From Halisarca cf. caerulea (taxonomy: Eukaryota; Porifera; Demospongiae; Chondrillida; Halisarcidae), in the NCBI GenBank assembly GCA_963170055.1, contig CAUJGJ010000040.1:1039401-1103400 (forward strand): a stretch of 64,000 bases of DNA, in the 5' to 3' direction. Made by a program: the position numbers and the translations under genes. The notes beneath the pieces were generated by a model, which saw only the letters and a program-made list of their open reading frames with translations, searched no databases and had not been told where the DNA came from. This document shows positions 12,362-23,464 of the stretch, piece by piece. Within the stretch, counting starts at the first letter, position 1, and every line of letters begins with the position of its first letter.

Positions 12362-12640
12362 AATAGTACACAATCGTTCTTCCCTCCCTCCCCCCCCCCC
12401 CCCCCCCCAGTAGTACACAACTGGTCTTCCCTACAGTAGTACACAATTGTTTTTCCCCCAGTGACTGTAATACACAATCATTCTCCCCCCCCCAGTACAG
12501 TAGTACACAATCGCTCTTCCCCCCCAGTAGTACACAATCGTTCTTCTCCCCAGTAGTACACAATCGTTCTTCTTCCCAGTAGTACACAATCGTTCTTCTC
12601 CCCAGTAGTACACAATCATTCTTAACCACAGTAAACTTGA
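12362..12640. repeat. Minisatellite, unit CAGTAGTACACAATCGTTCTTCYYCC
   Basis: About nine units of 25-32 bp, beginning with a poly-C run of roughly 20 at 12390-12408. Unit spacing varies through pyrimidine-tract length. Tyr/Val/Leu-rich frames on the minus strand are translation of the repeat. Confidence 0.85.
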
Positions 12641-12704
12641 TAACAGACGTGCAGCTGAAAACAAAAGGGTGAAACAGTGGCGGTACAAAACTCACGTGTA
12701 ATAC

Positions 12705-12840
12705 TCCGCACAGCGTCTCCTACGAACTGTATGAAAACCGTCTCCTACGGGCCTGCATGGTAATCGTCTCCTACGGGCGTCTCAGTGTTATGGGCTTGGA
12801 AATCGTCTACTACGCGCCTGGAAACCGTCAGCTACAACAT
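12705..12840. repeat. Short degenerate tandem repeat (ACCGTCTCCTACGGGCCTG)
   Basis: Four to five diverged units of about 28-35 bp share CGTCTCCTACGGGC. They lie just beyond the main minisatellite within the same element. Confidence 0.6.
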
Positions 12841-13195
12841 CTTTTCGTCTGTTTCATGTCCTCTTCCCACCTGAGTATTCCAAAATGTAAGATATTCGTC
12901 AAACAAGCACAAAAGCAAAGCCTAAGAACGGTCATCTCTTTGACCACGAGGCTTCACTAGATTTAGTCAGGAAAACTTAGTATAACCTGTTAGTAAACTG
13001 GTTTCCCAAATCAGTGTGGCAAAATGAAGCTCAGAAAGTGTGCTACAGTAGCACCCCAAGCCAATACGGGTGTTGCGCCAACACTCGAGAGGGGTTAACA
13101 GCGCCTGGTGTGTTATCAGTGCACCTTTGGCATTTTGACCGCGGGTGTTATTATAAGTTGAGGGTGTTATCATAACATCCCATTTTTTACAGTTT

Positions 13196-14280
13196 TGGGC
13201 TGCTATTCTGGTTTATACAAATGCTGTATGTGTGTAGTGATGTTTTCTGTTATCACTGTGGCTCTGTCACATGCTGGTATGTGACCCCAACTTGAGTATT
13301 CAGTTTTCTGCTGGGTCCCGGGTATTCAGTTTTCTGTTGGGTCCAAAAAGAGGGTACAATTTAGTAATGGTTTTATAATGCCAACTGTAAATTATTTGCT
13401 CCTTTCCTGAGTTATAGGCACTTGAAATGTGCTTGTTGATGCCTGTTTTTACCAATTTCAGCTTCCCAGAGTATAATCCAACATGGTAAAGTTAGCAAAT
13501 ACTTCACTATGGCAATTTATGGATAAAATAACCTACAAAGCCCCATTCAGCACCCTGAACCTTTGCATTTTGCATAAGGATTGGGAAACACTTCCAAGCT
13601 GAGTCAGCATTGGCTTAAGACATTGTTCATAAGTCTGCCTATTAGCAAACACTTTATTTGATACAATGAAGTGTATGACATGTAGTAAGTGCAGACATGA
13701 CCCACATGCTTCAATATTTGTCAAGTCCATTGGGCACCTAACCTGTGCAATGCTATATATATGTGTTTCTCTGTACATACCATACCTTTAATAGAAAACA
13801 CAAACTGTTATATAGCTCAAGGTACTGTGTAACTTGTCACTGCATTATTGTGTGAAATATGCTAACGTACGAGTACATGCTGGCCTGAAGGCTACTCTGC
13901 CCATATTTTATATGGAAGATTGCATCTGTCAAGCAAACTCCTTGTTACATATGTTTGTAGTATGCATACCGTTTGCCTTCTCAAATTCCCATGTTTAATC
14001 AATTTTAGTAACTTGGTATGGAAGTTAATTAAAGGCGACCCACCAGAATAGCATCTGACTCTGTACTCATATCTTTATGCTGTACTTCTTGCAAAAGTGC
14101 AACAGTTGTTAACAGGTGCTACCGTTCACTCGCGAGTATGTCGCGTGTGCTTACTGTCAACCTTGTGGTCATCGCGAGGCCTAGCGAGGCCTCACGGTAT
14201 TATACACACACTCCATACTGTTCCCTTCATATGAGTAAAGGTTACACAACCATAAAATGTCGTCGAGCTGGAAAACGCTA
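13196..14280. other. No gene recognised
   Basis: No coding signal or TIR pair found. A short local duplication of TATTCAGTTTTCTG(C/T)TGGGTCC sits at about 13298-13343. Confidence 0.5.
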
Positions 14281-14510
14281 TACTGCTGTGCGAATGGCCC
14301 TAGGTTTTTCATCTTCGAAGCGTATAATATTATGTTCATATTCGTTGTTTTCGGCTATCCGGGCGTGACATATTCTAAAATTTAAAGTTCAGCCGAAGAA
14401 TAAGTGCAGTTTAGCGTAGGTGTTAGCAAGTCGGAATTGCTCCATTCTCGCTGAACGTGTTAGTTTATTCTTGTCGATCTGAAGTGAAGTTCTCTATCTA
14501 CTAATTCGAG

Positions 14511-14918
14511 ATGCCCAAGCAACTGTCAGCTTACAGTAGGAAGCAGATAATCTCTCTCAGCAAACAAGGCAAGAGCGCGGTGGAAGTAGTTGCGATCCTG
14601 AGAGAAGAAGGCGTAGCAACGACAGCCAAGACTGTGAGGAAGTGGACACACTGCTGGAATTCCAGTCTTGGACTTGAAGATCACCATAGAAGTGGAAGAA
14701 AGTTGAGGATAACTGGCGAAATACCTTCTTTTGTAGAGGAGCAGCTGATTAAAGATGACGAGATATCATCGAAGGAGTTAGCATATCTTGTGCATAAACA
14801 ATTTGATACAAAGGTTTCTCCTTTAGCCTTTGGAATTCATATGAGGAATAAACTGCAATGGACTGCTGTGAAAACACGCTTTGGACCGATGATATCTGAA
14901 AAGAACAAGGAGAGCTAG
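14511..14918 (+). pseudogene. Truncated Tc1/mariner-family transposase (HTH region only)
   Basis: The 135-residue frame starts MPKQLSAYSRKQII and shows two helix-turn-helix segments (about residues 5-50 and 65-115), joined by a GLEDHHRSGRKLR linker of the GRPR type. This is the paired DNA-binding region of Tc1/mariner transposases, which bind the element's inverted ends. The last recognisable residues are TRFGPMISEKNKE, where the DDE catalytic domain should begin. The frame then stops, and sequence from another element follows. Full-length relatives have roughly 330-350 residues, so about 200 catalytic residues are missing and it cannot be an active transposase. A DNA-binding-only product could act as a repressor, but that is speculation. 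Confidence 0.8.
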
Positions 14919-15129
14919 AGTTATCATCCGAATCACTGTCTCCGTGAAGGAATGCAAGCACTTCTTCAGTCGTATAGAACCTTCCGATGTTGTCTTCCTG
15001 CGAAGCCATTTCCTGAAATAAACGGAGTTATGCGCGATTTGTGCCATACGCACCCTTTTTCCGATAATTATTCTCAAAGACTTGTAACGGTATTTACGTA
15101 TGCGTATAGGGCACGGGTCAGAGGGTTAA
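14919..15129 (-). pseudogene. piggyBac 5' fragment (terminus plus N-terminal codons)
   Basis: Reading the minus strand from 15009, MASQEDNIGRFYTTEEVLAF...DSDSDDN resembles the acidic N-terminus of the piggyBac-like transposases in this window. The terminus GAGGGTTAA (TTAA 15126-15129) lies upstream of it. The frame is cut at the junction with the Tc1/mariner fragment at about 14918, so only some 30 residues survive. This suggests insertion of a piggyBac into the Tc1 gene followed by a deletion that removed the bodies of both. Confidence 0.55.
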
Positions 15130-15777
15130 AACCCTTCGTAGGCCAATTTCTTTCAAGAACTTCGAAATTTTAAATGAAAATGTATGGCTACGCAACACCA
15201 GTATCATTTTAAGATTATTCTAATTATTATTATTATTATTATTATTATCGTCGTTTTTTTGAACTGAGCTACAGGTGGTCACGAAGGGTCCAGAGGTCTC
15301 ATCTTTCGCCAGTGAGCTCTGATTGTTAGCGCAAAGTGCCTTTTGTAGGTTTTGAAGCAACTTCTAAAGCGAGAAAAAATTTAATAGCCAAATCCCATAC
15401 ATTCGCCGGATCAGCAAAATGGCTACGTGAGACTAGACTTACGCATACGTGCAATGTCTGTACTTTGATGATCGTCGACTTCCACGCTCGTTTTGTTCAA
15501 GCATTTGTTTCTAGATGGGTACATTGATATTAGTCAGGTAACTGCATAGATTTCTATTTTCTTCTTACAAGATTTGACTGTGTTCCTTCTCAACTGCAGT
15601 GGAAACCTATTCAAGCAACCGTTTCGCTATAAAAGGAAAAAACGCACAAACAAGGGTGTATAAAAAGCATTTAAAAATTGTAAAAAGATGTAGGATTGAC
15701 ACAGGATCGTGCAAAAAGCCGTTATCAAAAAAGGATCCTCCAAAAACACTTGGAACAAGGGTAAGTTGCAAAACCAG

Positions 15778-15850
15778 TACAGGGCTAGGTGGGCAAAGGG
15801 CAAGACAGGCATAGGGCTAGACGAGCATAGGGCTACACATACATGAGGCT
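15778..15850. repeat. Short degenerate tandem repeat (AGGGCTAGACRGGCAT)
   Basis: About four imperfect units of 15-18 bp. Confidence 0.5.
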
Positions 15851-16299
15851 AGACAGAGTTTATTGGACTGAGTGCACACTGTGCAAAGTCCTACATCCCG
15901 CAGCACATATGCACTGTATAATGTGCTACAGATGCGGGATGTGACTCAACATAGCACTTTCAGTTCTTTGTAGGGTGGGGTAATACCATTACTTGAGTGC
16001 ATTAGGTCACTGTGTGTGTGCGTGTGATCATCAGTGAGCATTTGCTCTCCATAACAACATTACCTTTGTCTCCATCTACTGTTTTGGATGGGGCAGAGCC
16101 TATAGGGCTAGGTATCTATGGTATGGTATCTATAATATTATACGCTTCGAAGTATACATGAAGAACCTAGGGCCATTCGCACAGCAGTATAGTGTATCTA
16201 TGGGACCCTTTTCATGCAGAAATTGCTATATAGCGAAGTACTCATTAACTTTTCCATGTTGGGTATTTCACCATTCGTCTTGGAAGCTGACACAGGGGC

Positions 16300-17621
16300 C
16301 ACAGGCTCATTATAGCGCTTTTCGACTGGAGAAGAAAATGGCCGCCGCTCGAAATGGTAATATATACATCGAATTTTATAGCTCAAACAACAATGTACGT
16401 CGATTTTTACAACTGTTTAGTGTTTTAATGTTATTTATCGAAACAATAAACTACAATACAGGCCCATGTGTCATACGCAGAAGTATAAAAATGATTTTGA
16501 AAAAAGTACACTTTTTCTCTAAACGTCAATTTGGGGACGTGTAGACGGCCTCCCAAAGAGATGAAACTGGCATGAGATGAAAGAGTAAAGTTCATTTAAG
16601 ATATGGATGGTGAGCGGAGAACATATAACTCCAACTGAAATAGTTATAAGGAAAAATGTACTTGTAGCGGGTAAAAATGGCTAAAAATGACAATTAAAAT
16701 GGTAATATCTTAGGCTAACCTGCTTATATAATCCCCGCTCAGCGAAAACAAGTAGACAAAAGTATTTTAAATCGTTGGATTCTTTTGTTGTTCAGAAAAA
16801 GTCCCGGGTACACGTCCCCAAAACACGATATATTTGCAGGACGGTTCCAATCCGCCATTTTAGGATGACGTAAGGTGTGCGTCATCAGTATTGGGCATTT
16901 AAATTCGTATGGTACATTGGAAATTAGCACCCTACAATGTTATCGACTACGTGAACAATCGATCTGGTCGGCAATTTGTTGTGCGGAAAGTTCTATTTTT
17001 CATTAAATGGTTCCAACAAGTATCGGTGAGTTCTTATGCATATATTCTTGTCATTGATAGTCATATCTGCGGCGAAAGTGGCATAGTTGACGACTAAGAC
17101 TCAGAGACAGTGGCACTGGCTTGCGTGCGAAATCAATGAATCGATTAGTACAAAGTCAGAAAGTAGACTGAGCCTGCTAACATTTTGCCGATTTTAGCTA
17201 GTGTTTCATTCGTGATCTAGGATATCCTGGATAGTATAGTGCAGTTATCTGTCACAGCACCTTCTTACATTGATTCGGCATTCTGCAACGATTATTCGAG
17301 GTGGGAAGGTCGCCGGATACCTGGCCCTTTTTGATGGTACTAGTGTAGCTTGAACATTGCGACTAAACATTGATGTGCTTTTATAAATACCTAAACAAAA
17401 CTTATTAAGGCACAAAACGGCTTTTTGCCTTTTCAAAGTCGATAAGATTCGAAAGATTCTGCTATCGCTAAACCACTGTAAGCGCCCGCCGCTGATGACA
17501 TATTACAACGTTTACCTTCTGTTGGTAATGATGTATAGGTAAAATGTGACAAATTCCACAAATTCCATAACTTTGTCGCCTGTAATCCCCAACTTCCAAA
17601 AAGCGCTATAATGCCCCTGTG
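16300..17621. mobile_element. TIR family A element, copy 1
   Basis: Inverted ends CACAGGCTCATTATAGCGCT (left) and AGCGCTATAATGCCCCTGTG (right) bound 1.32 kb. The interior aligns in opposite orientation with the copy at 40118-41099, sharing for example GACAAAGTTATGGAATTT, CAATTTGGGGACGTG and AATGGCGGATTGGAACCGTC. No transposase. GGCATTATAGCG repeats beyond the right end. A TA duplication is clear only in copy 2. Confidence 0.7.
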
Positions 17622-18045
17622 GCATTATAGCGTATTTCAGAATGTGAGGATTTTAGGTGACAAAGTATTGGAATGTAGAGAATTTGTCACATTTTTCATA
17701 CACGTCATGACTACCTCTATAAAAAACGTGACATGTGTCATCACAAGTTGCAAAATCTTTGTAGCGGGAAATGTTTGCATATTGTGGGAGTTACGATTCA
17801 AACTTTGCACCGCCAGATCCGTCATTTGAAAGCTTTTAAAAGATGGATATGGTGATTAAAAGTATCAAACACCACATATGGACAATTTGCGTACATAAAT
17901 GTTGCAATCAGAACCATTCGTGCAAAGGTATTCACCCATAATCTTCGAAATTGCACTAACGTATCCAAGCAATATCAAAATCATATGATAATATCAAGAG
18001 TTGCTCTATTAATAGTGACGGTGAGAGGATTTTACAATATAATAA
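17622..18045. other. No gene recognised
   Basis: Short spacer between two TIR elements with no coding or structural signal that I can support. Confidence 0.5.
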
Positions 18046-18433
18046 TATGTGACCGTCTATAGGAAAATGGGGTCACTTTGCGGTTTTGGTCAATACTCGA
18101 TTTACACATCATCTTGAAGCGTATTCTGTTTGTGTCACGAACGCTCACTGAGATATGACGTTTTGTTTATCAGCCACATGCAGTGGTCATGTGTGAGAAA
18201 CGGGCAGTTTTGTACTAACTTCCGGTAATCAGTGATGACTCTGTAGTATGCTAAAATCGCACCGTAAATCAAGATGGCGTCACTGCATAAGGTTAAAAAT
18301 CACCCTCGCTCTCAAAAACTACCGAGCGAATTCAATTCAAACTTTGTACAGTCATAGATCGAATGTATGGCTATCAAATTTTGAAATAAAAGAAAATCTT
18401 AATGAAATGAATTTTTGCACATTTTGCGCTTAC

Positions 18434-19292
18434 TTAACCCTTTTCGATTCGTCGTCCACTATAGTGGATGCACATGTTCACGTTTGTGCATACATAATTA
18501 CCATATGCGTTCGTGTTCGTCATCCACTTTAGTGGCTCGTCGTTATTGTGGCTTGTTTCGGGCACGAAATGGAGCAAAACTTTCTTTTCGAAAGCTTTTT
18601 GTGACTTTCTAACCTTCCTTGCTTATTAGTGACCCTTTTAGCCCATCTTCATGGAAAGGTATATGTGTACGGCAGGCTTTACAAAGGTGTACTGTGTGTT
18701 ATAGCAATTAGACGAACCTCGCAAGGATTTGCGACTAAAATTGTCTAAGGAATTGATGTCTGTCCATTCATCAAGGAAGTGTCTTGAGCGCAGAAGTGTA
18801 GACGGTGCTCCTTTCAAGTTTACGACGTGTTAAAAGGCACTTCCCTGACACTTTACGAAAATCTCTTCATTGCCGGGGTATGCGCCGCACCGAAGATCCG
18901 GAATGTACCAGCTACTGCTGCAAGGACCTCTGTTCTTCTACGCCTATTCCTCTTTGCGTTATTCCTTGTTTTAAGCTGTATCGAACTAAGAACTGATAGG
19001 ATTTGGTAACGAGATACCACGGCCGCCATTGTATTTACTGTAAAATATCGTATAGCACTGTATAACTTTGTAAATTAGAAGACTTTTGCCTATTGTAGCC
19101 CTTTTGTACATGTACATTAGCCATTGAAACTTTGTGTATTGTGTATTCTTACTACAAGTAGTACATCTACCAAGTTAGAAGAATATCGCTTAAACTTTTA
19201 TAATTCGAACTTTAGGCCTTACGATCCACTAAAGTGGACGGTGAACGCGAGCGACCTACAGGCGCGCGAACTCGAGAACAAAAAAGGGTTAA
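18434..19292 (+). mobile_element. Internally deleted piggyBac (family of the intact copy at 56 kb)
   Basis: TTAA at 18434-18437 and 19289-19292 bounds CCCTTTTCGATTCG and AAAAAAGGG ends. Subterminal palindromes TCCACTNTAGTGGA lie at 18455-18468, 18523-18536 (last base changed) and 19225-19238, the same layout as in the copies at 55.9 and 60.5 kb. Only the last codons of the transposase remain. Confidence 0.85.
18829..18996 (+). pseudogene. piggyBac transposase C-terminal Cys-rich remnant
   Basis: The frame keeps the final ~55 residues of the transposase: HFPDTLRKSLHC, then TSYCCKDLCSSTPIPLC and PCFKLYRTKN before TGA. They match the C-terminus of the intact protein ending at 58117 almost position for position. 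This is the zinc-binding C-terminal domain that in piggyBac proteins binds the element ends. The catalytic core and N-terminus are deleted. One cysteine of the first pair seems changed (HCRGM against HCRIC). No start codon in good context is visible, so expression is doubtful. Confidence 0.75.
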
Positions 19293-19635
19293 TAACCGCA
19301 AAGTGACCCCCTTTCTCATAGACGGTCACATATGCATAAAGATCAGTTAAAGGCACTGTAACTCACCCATAATCGTTCGCAAACAAGGATCGATTAATCA
19401 GTATCAAAGATTTAGTGTCTTCCTTTGGTGAGAAAAACTAAACAAAACGACGAAACTAACTTTGATATCGAAACTATAACAGTAACATAGCGAATTTTCA
19501 TGCATGCAACCATCTTGGAATGATACGCAACATCCTCAATGATGTCACACTAAAATGGCGGCTTTGAACTTGTCTCAAAAAGAATGTAGAATCCACACGT
19601 CTAGATGGCCCTTCTTTGTGACTTTACTTTACTCT

Positions 19636-22514
19636 TTAACCCCTTTCCGTTCGCGTTACGATTTTTCGCGTACCCCTTATCTTGCGCGGGCCTATATTTA
19701 GGCGTAATGGATAAATTGCTGAAGGAATCGACGAGAACGACCAAAATGGCTTTGTTTCTCGTACGAAACTGTTACCGTGGGCATAATTTGTTAATGGATA
19801 TAATGATTGTTCACTTTTTCGTACTTTTCGGCAGTCAATAGGGAACAAACAAGAAGAAACAAAGAAGATGTTTGTAAACAGGTAGTATCTCTTTGTTGTT
19901 TTGTCTTTTTGACGTTTCTTTGTTCCCTGTTGACTGGCGTTTTGTTACATTCGTCGTACTTTTAGTTAACAAAGACACACACGCTTTTGCGTCATTTTCA
20001 ATGCCTACAAAATAACCGATCTAGCTAGCGTTTTTCATTGTGACAGTCGTGGAAGTGCAGTGCGTTTAGTTTTGGCAATTGCAACAAGTTATTACCAAAA
20101 GCAAGGTTCTTGTTTGCCGAAATTTACTGGTGTCATCCATATCTCGCTCGCAAAGTAAGGCCAACATTGCAAGTATTTCCTTGAGCATGCTCAATGCACA
20201 TATTTATCATATAAATACAATTTCTACAATAGACACATGGCACGAAAACAAGTAATGTCTGTTGATGATGTGCTGCAACAATTTGATAAGGATGATACTG
20301 TTGACTGGGAAAACTCCGAGGATGAACACGACCTAGCAGACGACACTATCCTGCAGCTGGAACCCACTGATCACCTGACTTTAGCCCAAATCAACAACAC
20401 CCTAGATGAAGAGAGTGATGAGACAAATGTAGCACAAATCACAACTGGCAGTACACCCCTTCCTGAAGAAACAATCTCCACTCCTGCCACTGATACCACC
20501 CTTCCAGACACAATCTCCTTTACTCCTTGCACCCCACTTCTCAATACAACATTTTCTACCCCTCCAACACCTGCTCCTAGCACCACTCATTCCATCACAC
20601 CTGTACTTGCTCCCAGTACCCCCCCCCCCCCTCCAAGGACCACTCTTCCCACCATTTCAACTCCTGGTCCTAGTACACCATGTCCCACCCACATACCATC
20701 AGCTACATATACAACCAACAACACACCTTTTTCTCCTTTGGCATTCTCCGAACCAGTGGGCCCAAGAGTTCATTTGGATAGTTCAGCAACAGCACTTGAC
20801 GCATTCACACTACTCTTTGGAAAAGATACCTTCCAGCTGCTTGCTGACCAGACTAACCTATATGCTCTGCAAACACCACCGGGTGCAAGCTACAAATGGT
20901 ATGACACCAATCCACAAGAAATGCAATTGTTTATCGGTATGATCTTGGCCATGGGGATTCATCAACTCCCGCAATTGGAGGATTACTGGTCATCGCATCC
21001 ACTTCTGGGTGCCAATGGAATAGTTGCTGGGATGTCATATCGCCGATTCCGTGTCCTCTTGAGCTGTCTTCACCTTGTGGATAACACAACAGCATTACCA
21101 AGGGGTCAAGCTGGCTTTGACAAACTGCATAAGATTCGACCTCTTATAAACATCATTCAAGGAAATATGGAAGAGTGCTACAATCCGCATCAAGAAGTAG
21201 CGATAGATGAAGCAATGGTTGGCTTCAAGGGGCGGAGTTCAATCAAGCAATACATGCCCATGAAGCCAACCAAACGGGGTTTCAAGATATGGTGCTTATG
21301 CGATTCATCCAACGGATACACATATCGCTTCATGGTTTACACAGGTGCTAGTACGGAAAAGGAGAGTGGTGGTTTGGGGCCGGCAGTTGTTCTCAAGCTT
21401 GCCAATCCATTGCTAGACAAATCACATTTTCTCTATTATGATAATTATTTCTCAAGCGTTGATCTGGCGAAAACTCTTGTCTCGCAACACATACACCATA
21501 GCAACAACCAGAAGCAACAGGAAAAAGTGGCCACAAGAATTTAAAGATGTGAAGACCATGAGCAAGAGGCTCACACGCGGTGAACACTGTTCAAAAATTG
21601 TTGAAGACGGGAAGGTTGAGTGTCTGGTATGGAAGGATACAAAGGCTGTCATTTTGATCAATACCATATGCAATCCAACAACAACAACCACGGTGAAAAG
21701 GAAAGGAAAAGATGGTCAGACATCCCGCATTCCTTGCCCTGAGTCAGTGAAGCTCTACAACCAACATATGGGTGGTGTAGATCTAGCAGATGCCAGACGG
21801 AAAACATACAGCTGTAGTCGCCGTTCTAAAAAGTGGTGGCATAGGCTGTTCTATTACCTGGTAGATGTATCCGTCGTGAACGTTTACATCCTTCTGGCCG
21901 AGAGTCCTCACTGTGCGAAAAGAACCCAAAAGGAGTTCATCCTTGAACTGAGCGAGCAATTGCTGGCTGTGTTCAATTCGCGAAAGCGCCCACCCCATCC
22001 TTCTGGTAAGGCGCTTCCATCAACACAATATACGGGTCAGCACTTCCCCGAAAGGAGTAAGAAGAGCATCAGATGTCGCCTGTGCAGCCTCGAAGGAACC
22101 CGGAAAAAATAGTCATACGAATGCTCTTCTTGTAACCCTCAAGATCCGGTCCACTTGTGCATTGATCCTTGTTTTCGTCTTTGGCACACAAAACAGAAGA
22201 ATACTAACAGTACTACAGCCTAACTAACTCAAAAGAACTGCAATAAGCACATTCCATTATTAGTTACGCGTAGCCATTTTTTTCGCGTTTTATGTATATT
22301 GTCGTATAATTTCGAGCATTCTTGTATACGCAATGATGTTTTTGGCTCATATCTCTCATTATACACATGCTATACCTATAAAACTGTACAAATATGGACA
22401 GTAGCCGAAGATCTACAGAATGACGTATTCCAATTGAAAATCGGTTGAAGTTACGCAATCGTACAAGACAGCGACGAGAGCCTAAATATAGGCCCGTGCA
22501 AGATAAAGGGTTAA
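19636..22514 (+). mobile_element. piggyBac element, full length but decayed
   Basis: TTAA at 19636-19639 and 22511-22514 bounds ends starting CCCCTTTCCGTTCG and ending AAGATAAAGGG. Deeper inverted text, GGGCCTATATTTAGGC and GCCTAAATATAGGCCC, pairs across the element. The subterminal motif differs from the TCCACTTTAGTGGA of the other copies, so this is a separate piggyBac lineage. Confidence 0.85.
20237..22223 (+). pseudogene. piggyBac-like transposase with frameshift and premature stop
   Basis: The first frame (20237-21544) opens with an acidic region (VDWENSEDEHD) and a Pro/Thr-rich spacer, then the catalytic domain. Acidic residues sit in VAIDEAMVGFKG and YYDNYFSS. The frame is lost near 21480-21500. 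The domain continues in another frame (TIATTRSNRKK, then MGGVDLADARRK with the third acidic residue) to TAG at 22110. Past that stop, the Cys-rich C-terminus goes on in frame (SYECSSC, then VHLCIDPCFRLWHTKQ) to TAA at 22221. So one indel and one nonsense change separate it from a full protein of about 650 residues. Non-functional as it stands. Confidence 0.9.
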
Positions 22515-22664
22515 TTTGATACTAGTTTTGTCCCTATTAAAGCACTTCTAGACGTGCGGACATTGACTTTTACTGCAAAAATAGTATTTTTCCAGATTCT
22601 TATTTACTTATTTTTGCATACAATATGGGCTTGTTTTTTGGTTTAATGTTTCGACAATAAGCAT

Positions 22665-23440
22665 TAAAGTGTAAATCGTCCACACTAGCCAGAATTTGAA
22701 AAAATATTAATTCCAACGTTTCGGCAACACAGTTGCCTTCATCAGGGAATATCACAGGGTGAAAACTCAAAGCTTTTATCCAAAAGGGGGGGGGGTGATA
22801 TGTGGTGATTGTGTAAGGATAACATGCTAGATAAATGGGATGTACAATGGGATGATAACATGTATTTGTAAATAAATGGGATGTACAATGGGATGTCACA
22901 TGATGATGATGATGATGGTTTGTATGTTCTAAACAGATAACAAGAATTTATGGGTGAGTCTTAGCCAAGTAATGAGGTGTACTCCCTAGGTAGTGTGCCC
23001 TTTTCTCTGTTGATTGTGTTGTCATCCTTCTGTATGTGCCAGCTTTCCAGTAAGCATCTGGTTGTCACATGGGGATGTGCATCAATGATCTCTGCTGCGG
23101 CTGTATCAAAATGATGGCCCGTGTTCCACGCATGTTCGGCTAGAGCAGATGTGGCCAGGTCACCATTCCTGATGGCACGGCGGTGTTCTGTGATCCGTTG
23201 TTTTAAGGATCTCCCTGTCTGTCCAATGTACACCTTTGGGCACTCAGAACATGAGATCTTGTACACAATACCAGATCTCTGCTCAGTTGGCGTTTTATCC
23301 TTTGAGTGTACCAGTGTGTTGCGGATGATGTAGTGGGGTCGAAAGGCAACTTGGATGTCCAGGGGGGTGAGGATCCTGCGAACACATTCGGACAACCCCT
23401 TGATGTAGGGTAGTGTCACATCAAGGGGTTGTCCGAATGT
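22665..23440 (-). mobile_element. Penelope-like retroelement 3' part, minus copy
   Basis: This 5'-truncated copy on the minus strand holds the GIY-YIG region and the 3' untranslated segment. It ends near CGTCCACACTAGCC. It joins head-to-head, through a near-perfect palindrome at about 23375-23447, with a second partial copy on the plus strand. Inverted, truncated arrangements are typical of Penelope-like elements. Confidence 0.75.
22718..22745 (-). ncRNA. Hammerhead-ribozyme-like core, copy 1
   Basis: On the minus strand CTGATGA is followed by a GGCAA/TTGCC hairpin with a CTGTG loop and then GAAAC, the order of the hammerhead catalytic core. Penelope-like elements are known to carry hammerheads. 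One extra base sits between CTGATGA and the stem, and stems I and III are weak by eye. Treat as a candidate. Confidence 0.35.
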
Positions 23441-23464
23441 GTTCGCAGAAGGATGATAACACAA
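22961..23464 (-). pseudogene. Penelope-like protein C-terminus (RT thumb end plus GIY-YIG endonuclease)
   Basis: The frame reads VTLPYIKGLSECVRRIL (end of the reverse transcriptase part), FRPHYIIRNTLVHSKD, then GIVYKISC..CPKVYIGQTGRSLKQRITEHRRAI, which holds the GIY and YIG signature plus the conserved R and H of the endonuclease. It ends DNTINREKGTLPREYTSLLG before a stop. GIY-YIG nucleases of this family nick target DNA for retrotransposition. The palindromic junction truncates the reverse transcriptase body, so only about 150 residues of the usual ~700-800 are left. The first codons (MCYHPSAN) derive from the inverted partner and are not part of the protein. Confidence 0.85.

Larger units (their letters stand above)
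10276..13195. mobile_element. TIR element with CACTG-type termini
   Basis: The left end, CACTGTAAAAAAATGGGGTG, is matched at the right by the reverse complement of an ACTGTAAAAAATGGGATG end. Both are followed by repeated GGTGTT/AACACC motifs. CACTG termini are typical of CACTA/EnSpm-group elements, but I see no recognisable transposase of that group. The interior has a minus-strand multi-exon gene fragment and two tandem repeats. Confidence 0.6.
14283..16187. mobile_element. Tc1/mariner-type element with rearranged interior
   Basis: TA dinucleotides at 14281-14282 and 16188-16189 flank inverted ends CTGCTGTGCGAATGGCCCTA... that also share CTTCGAAGCGTATAATATTA further in. The plus strand encodes the N-terminal DNA-binding part of a Tc1/mariner transposase at 14511-14918. 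The catalytic part is absent; the interior switches abruptly to a piggyBac 5' fragment at about 14919. Confidence 0.7.
18048..19330. mobile_element. TA-flanked TIR element hosting a piggyBac derivative
   Basis: About 38-bp inverted ends, TGTGACCGTCTATAGGAAAA... and its partner, both running into GGGGTCACTTTGCGG, are flanked by TA at 18046-18047 and 19331-19332. This is the Tc1/mariner-type duplication. Most of the interior is a later piggyBac insertion at 18434-19292, leaving roughly 420 bp of native sequence and no transposase. Confidence 0.7.

Noticed and set aside
12362..12640. Regularly spaced ~28-bp repeats resembling a CRISPR array
   Set aside because: Units are head-to-tail with no unique spacers, pyrimidine-tract length varies, and the context is eukaryotic. 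It is a minisatellite.
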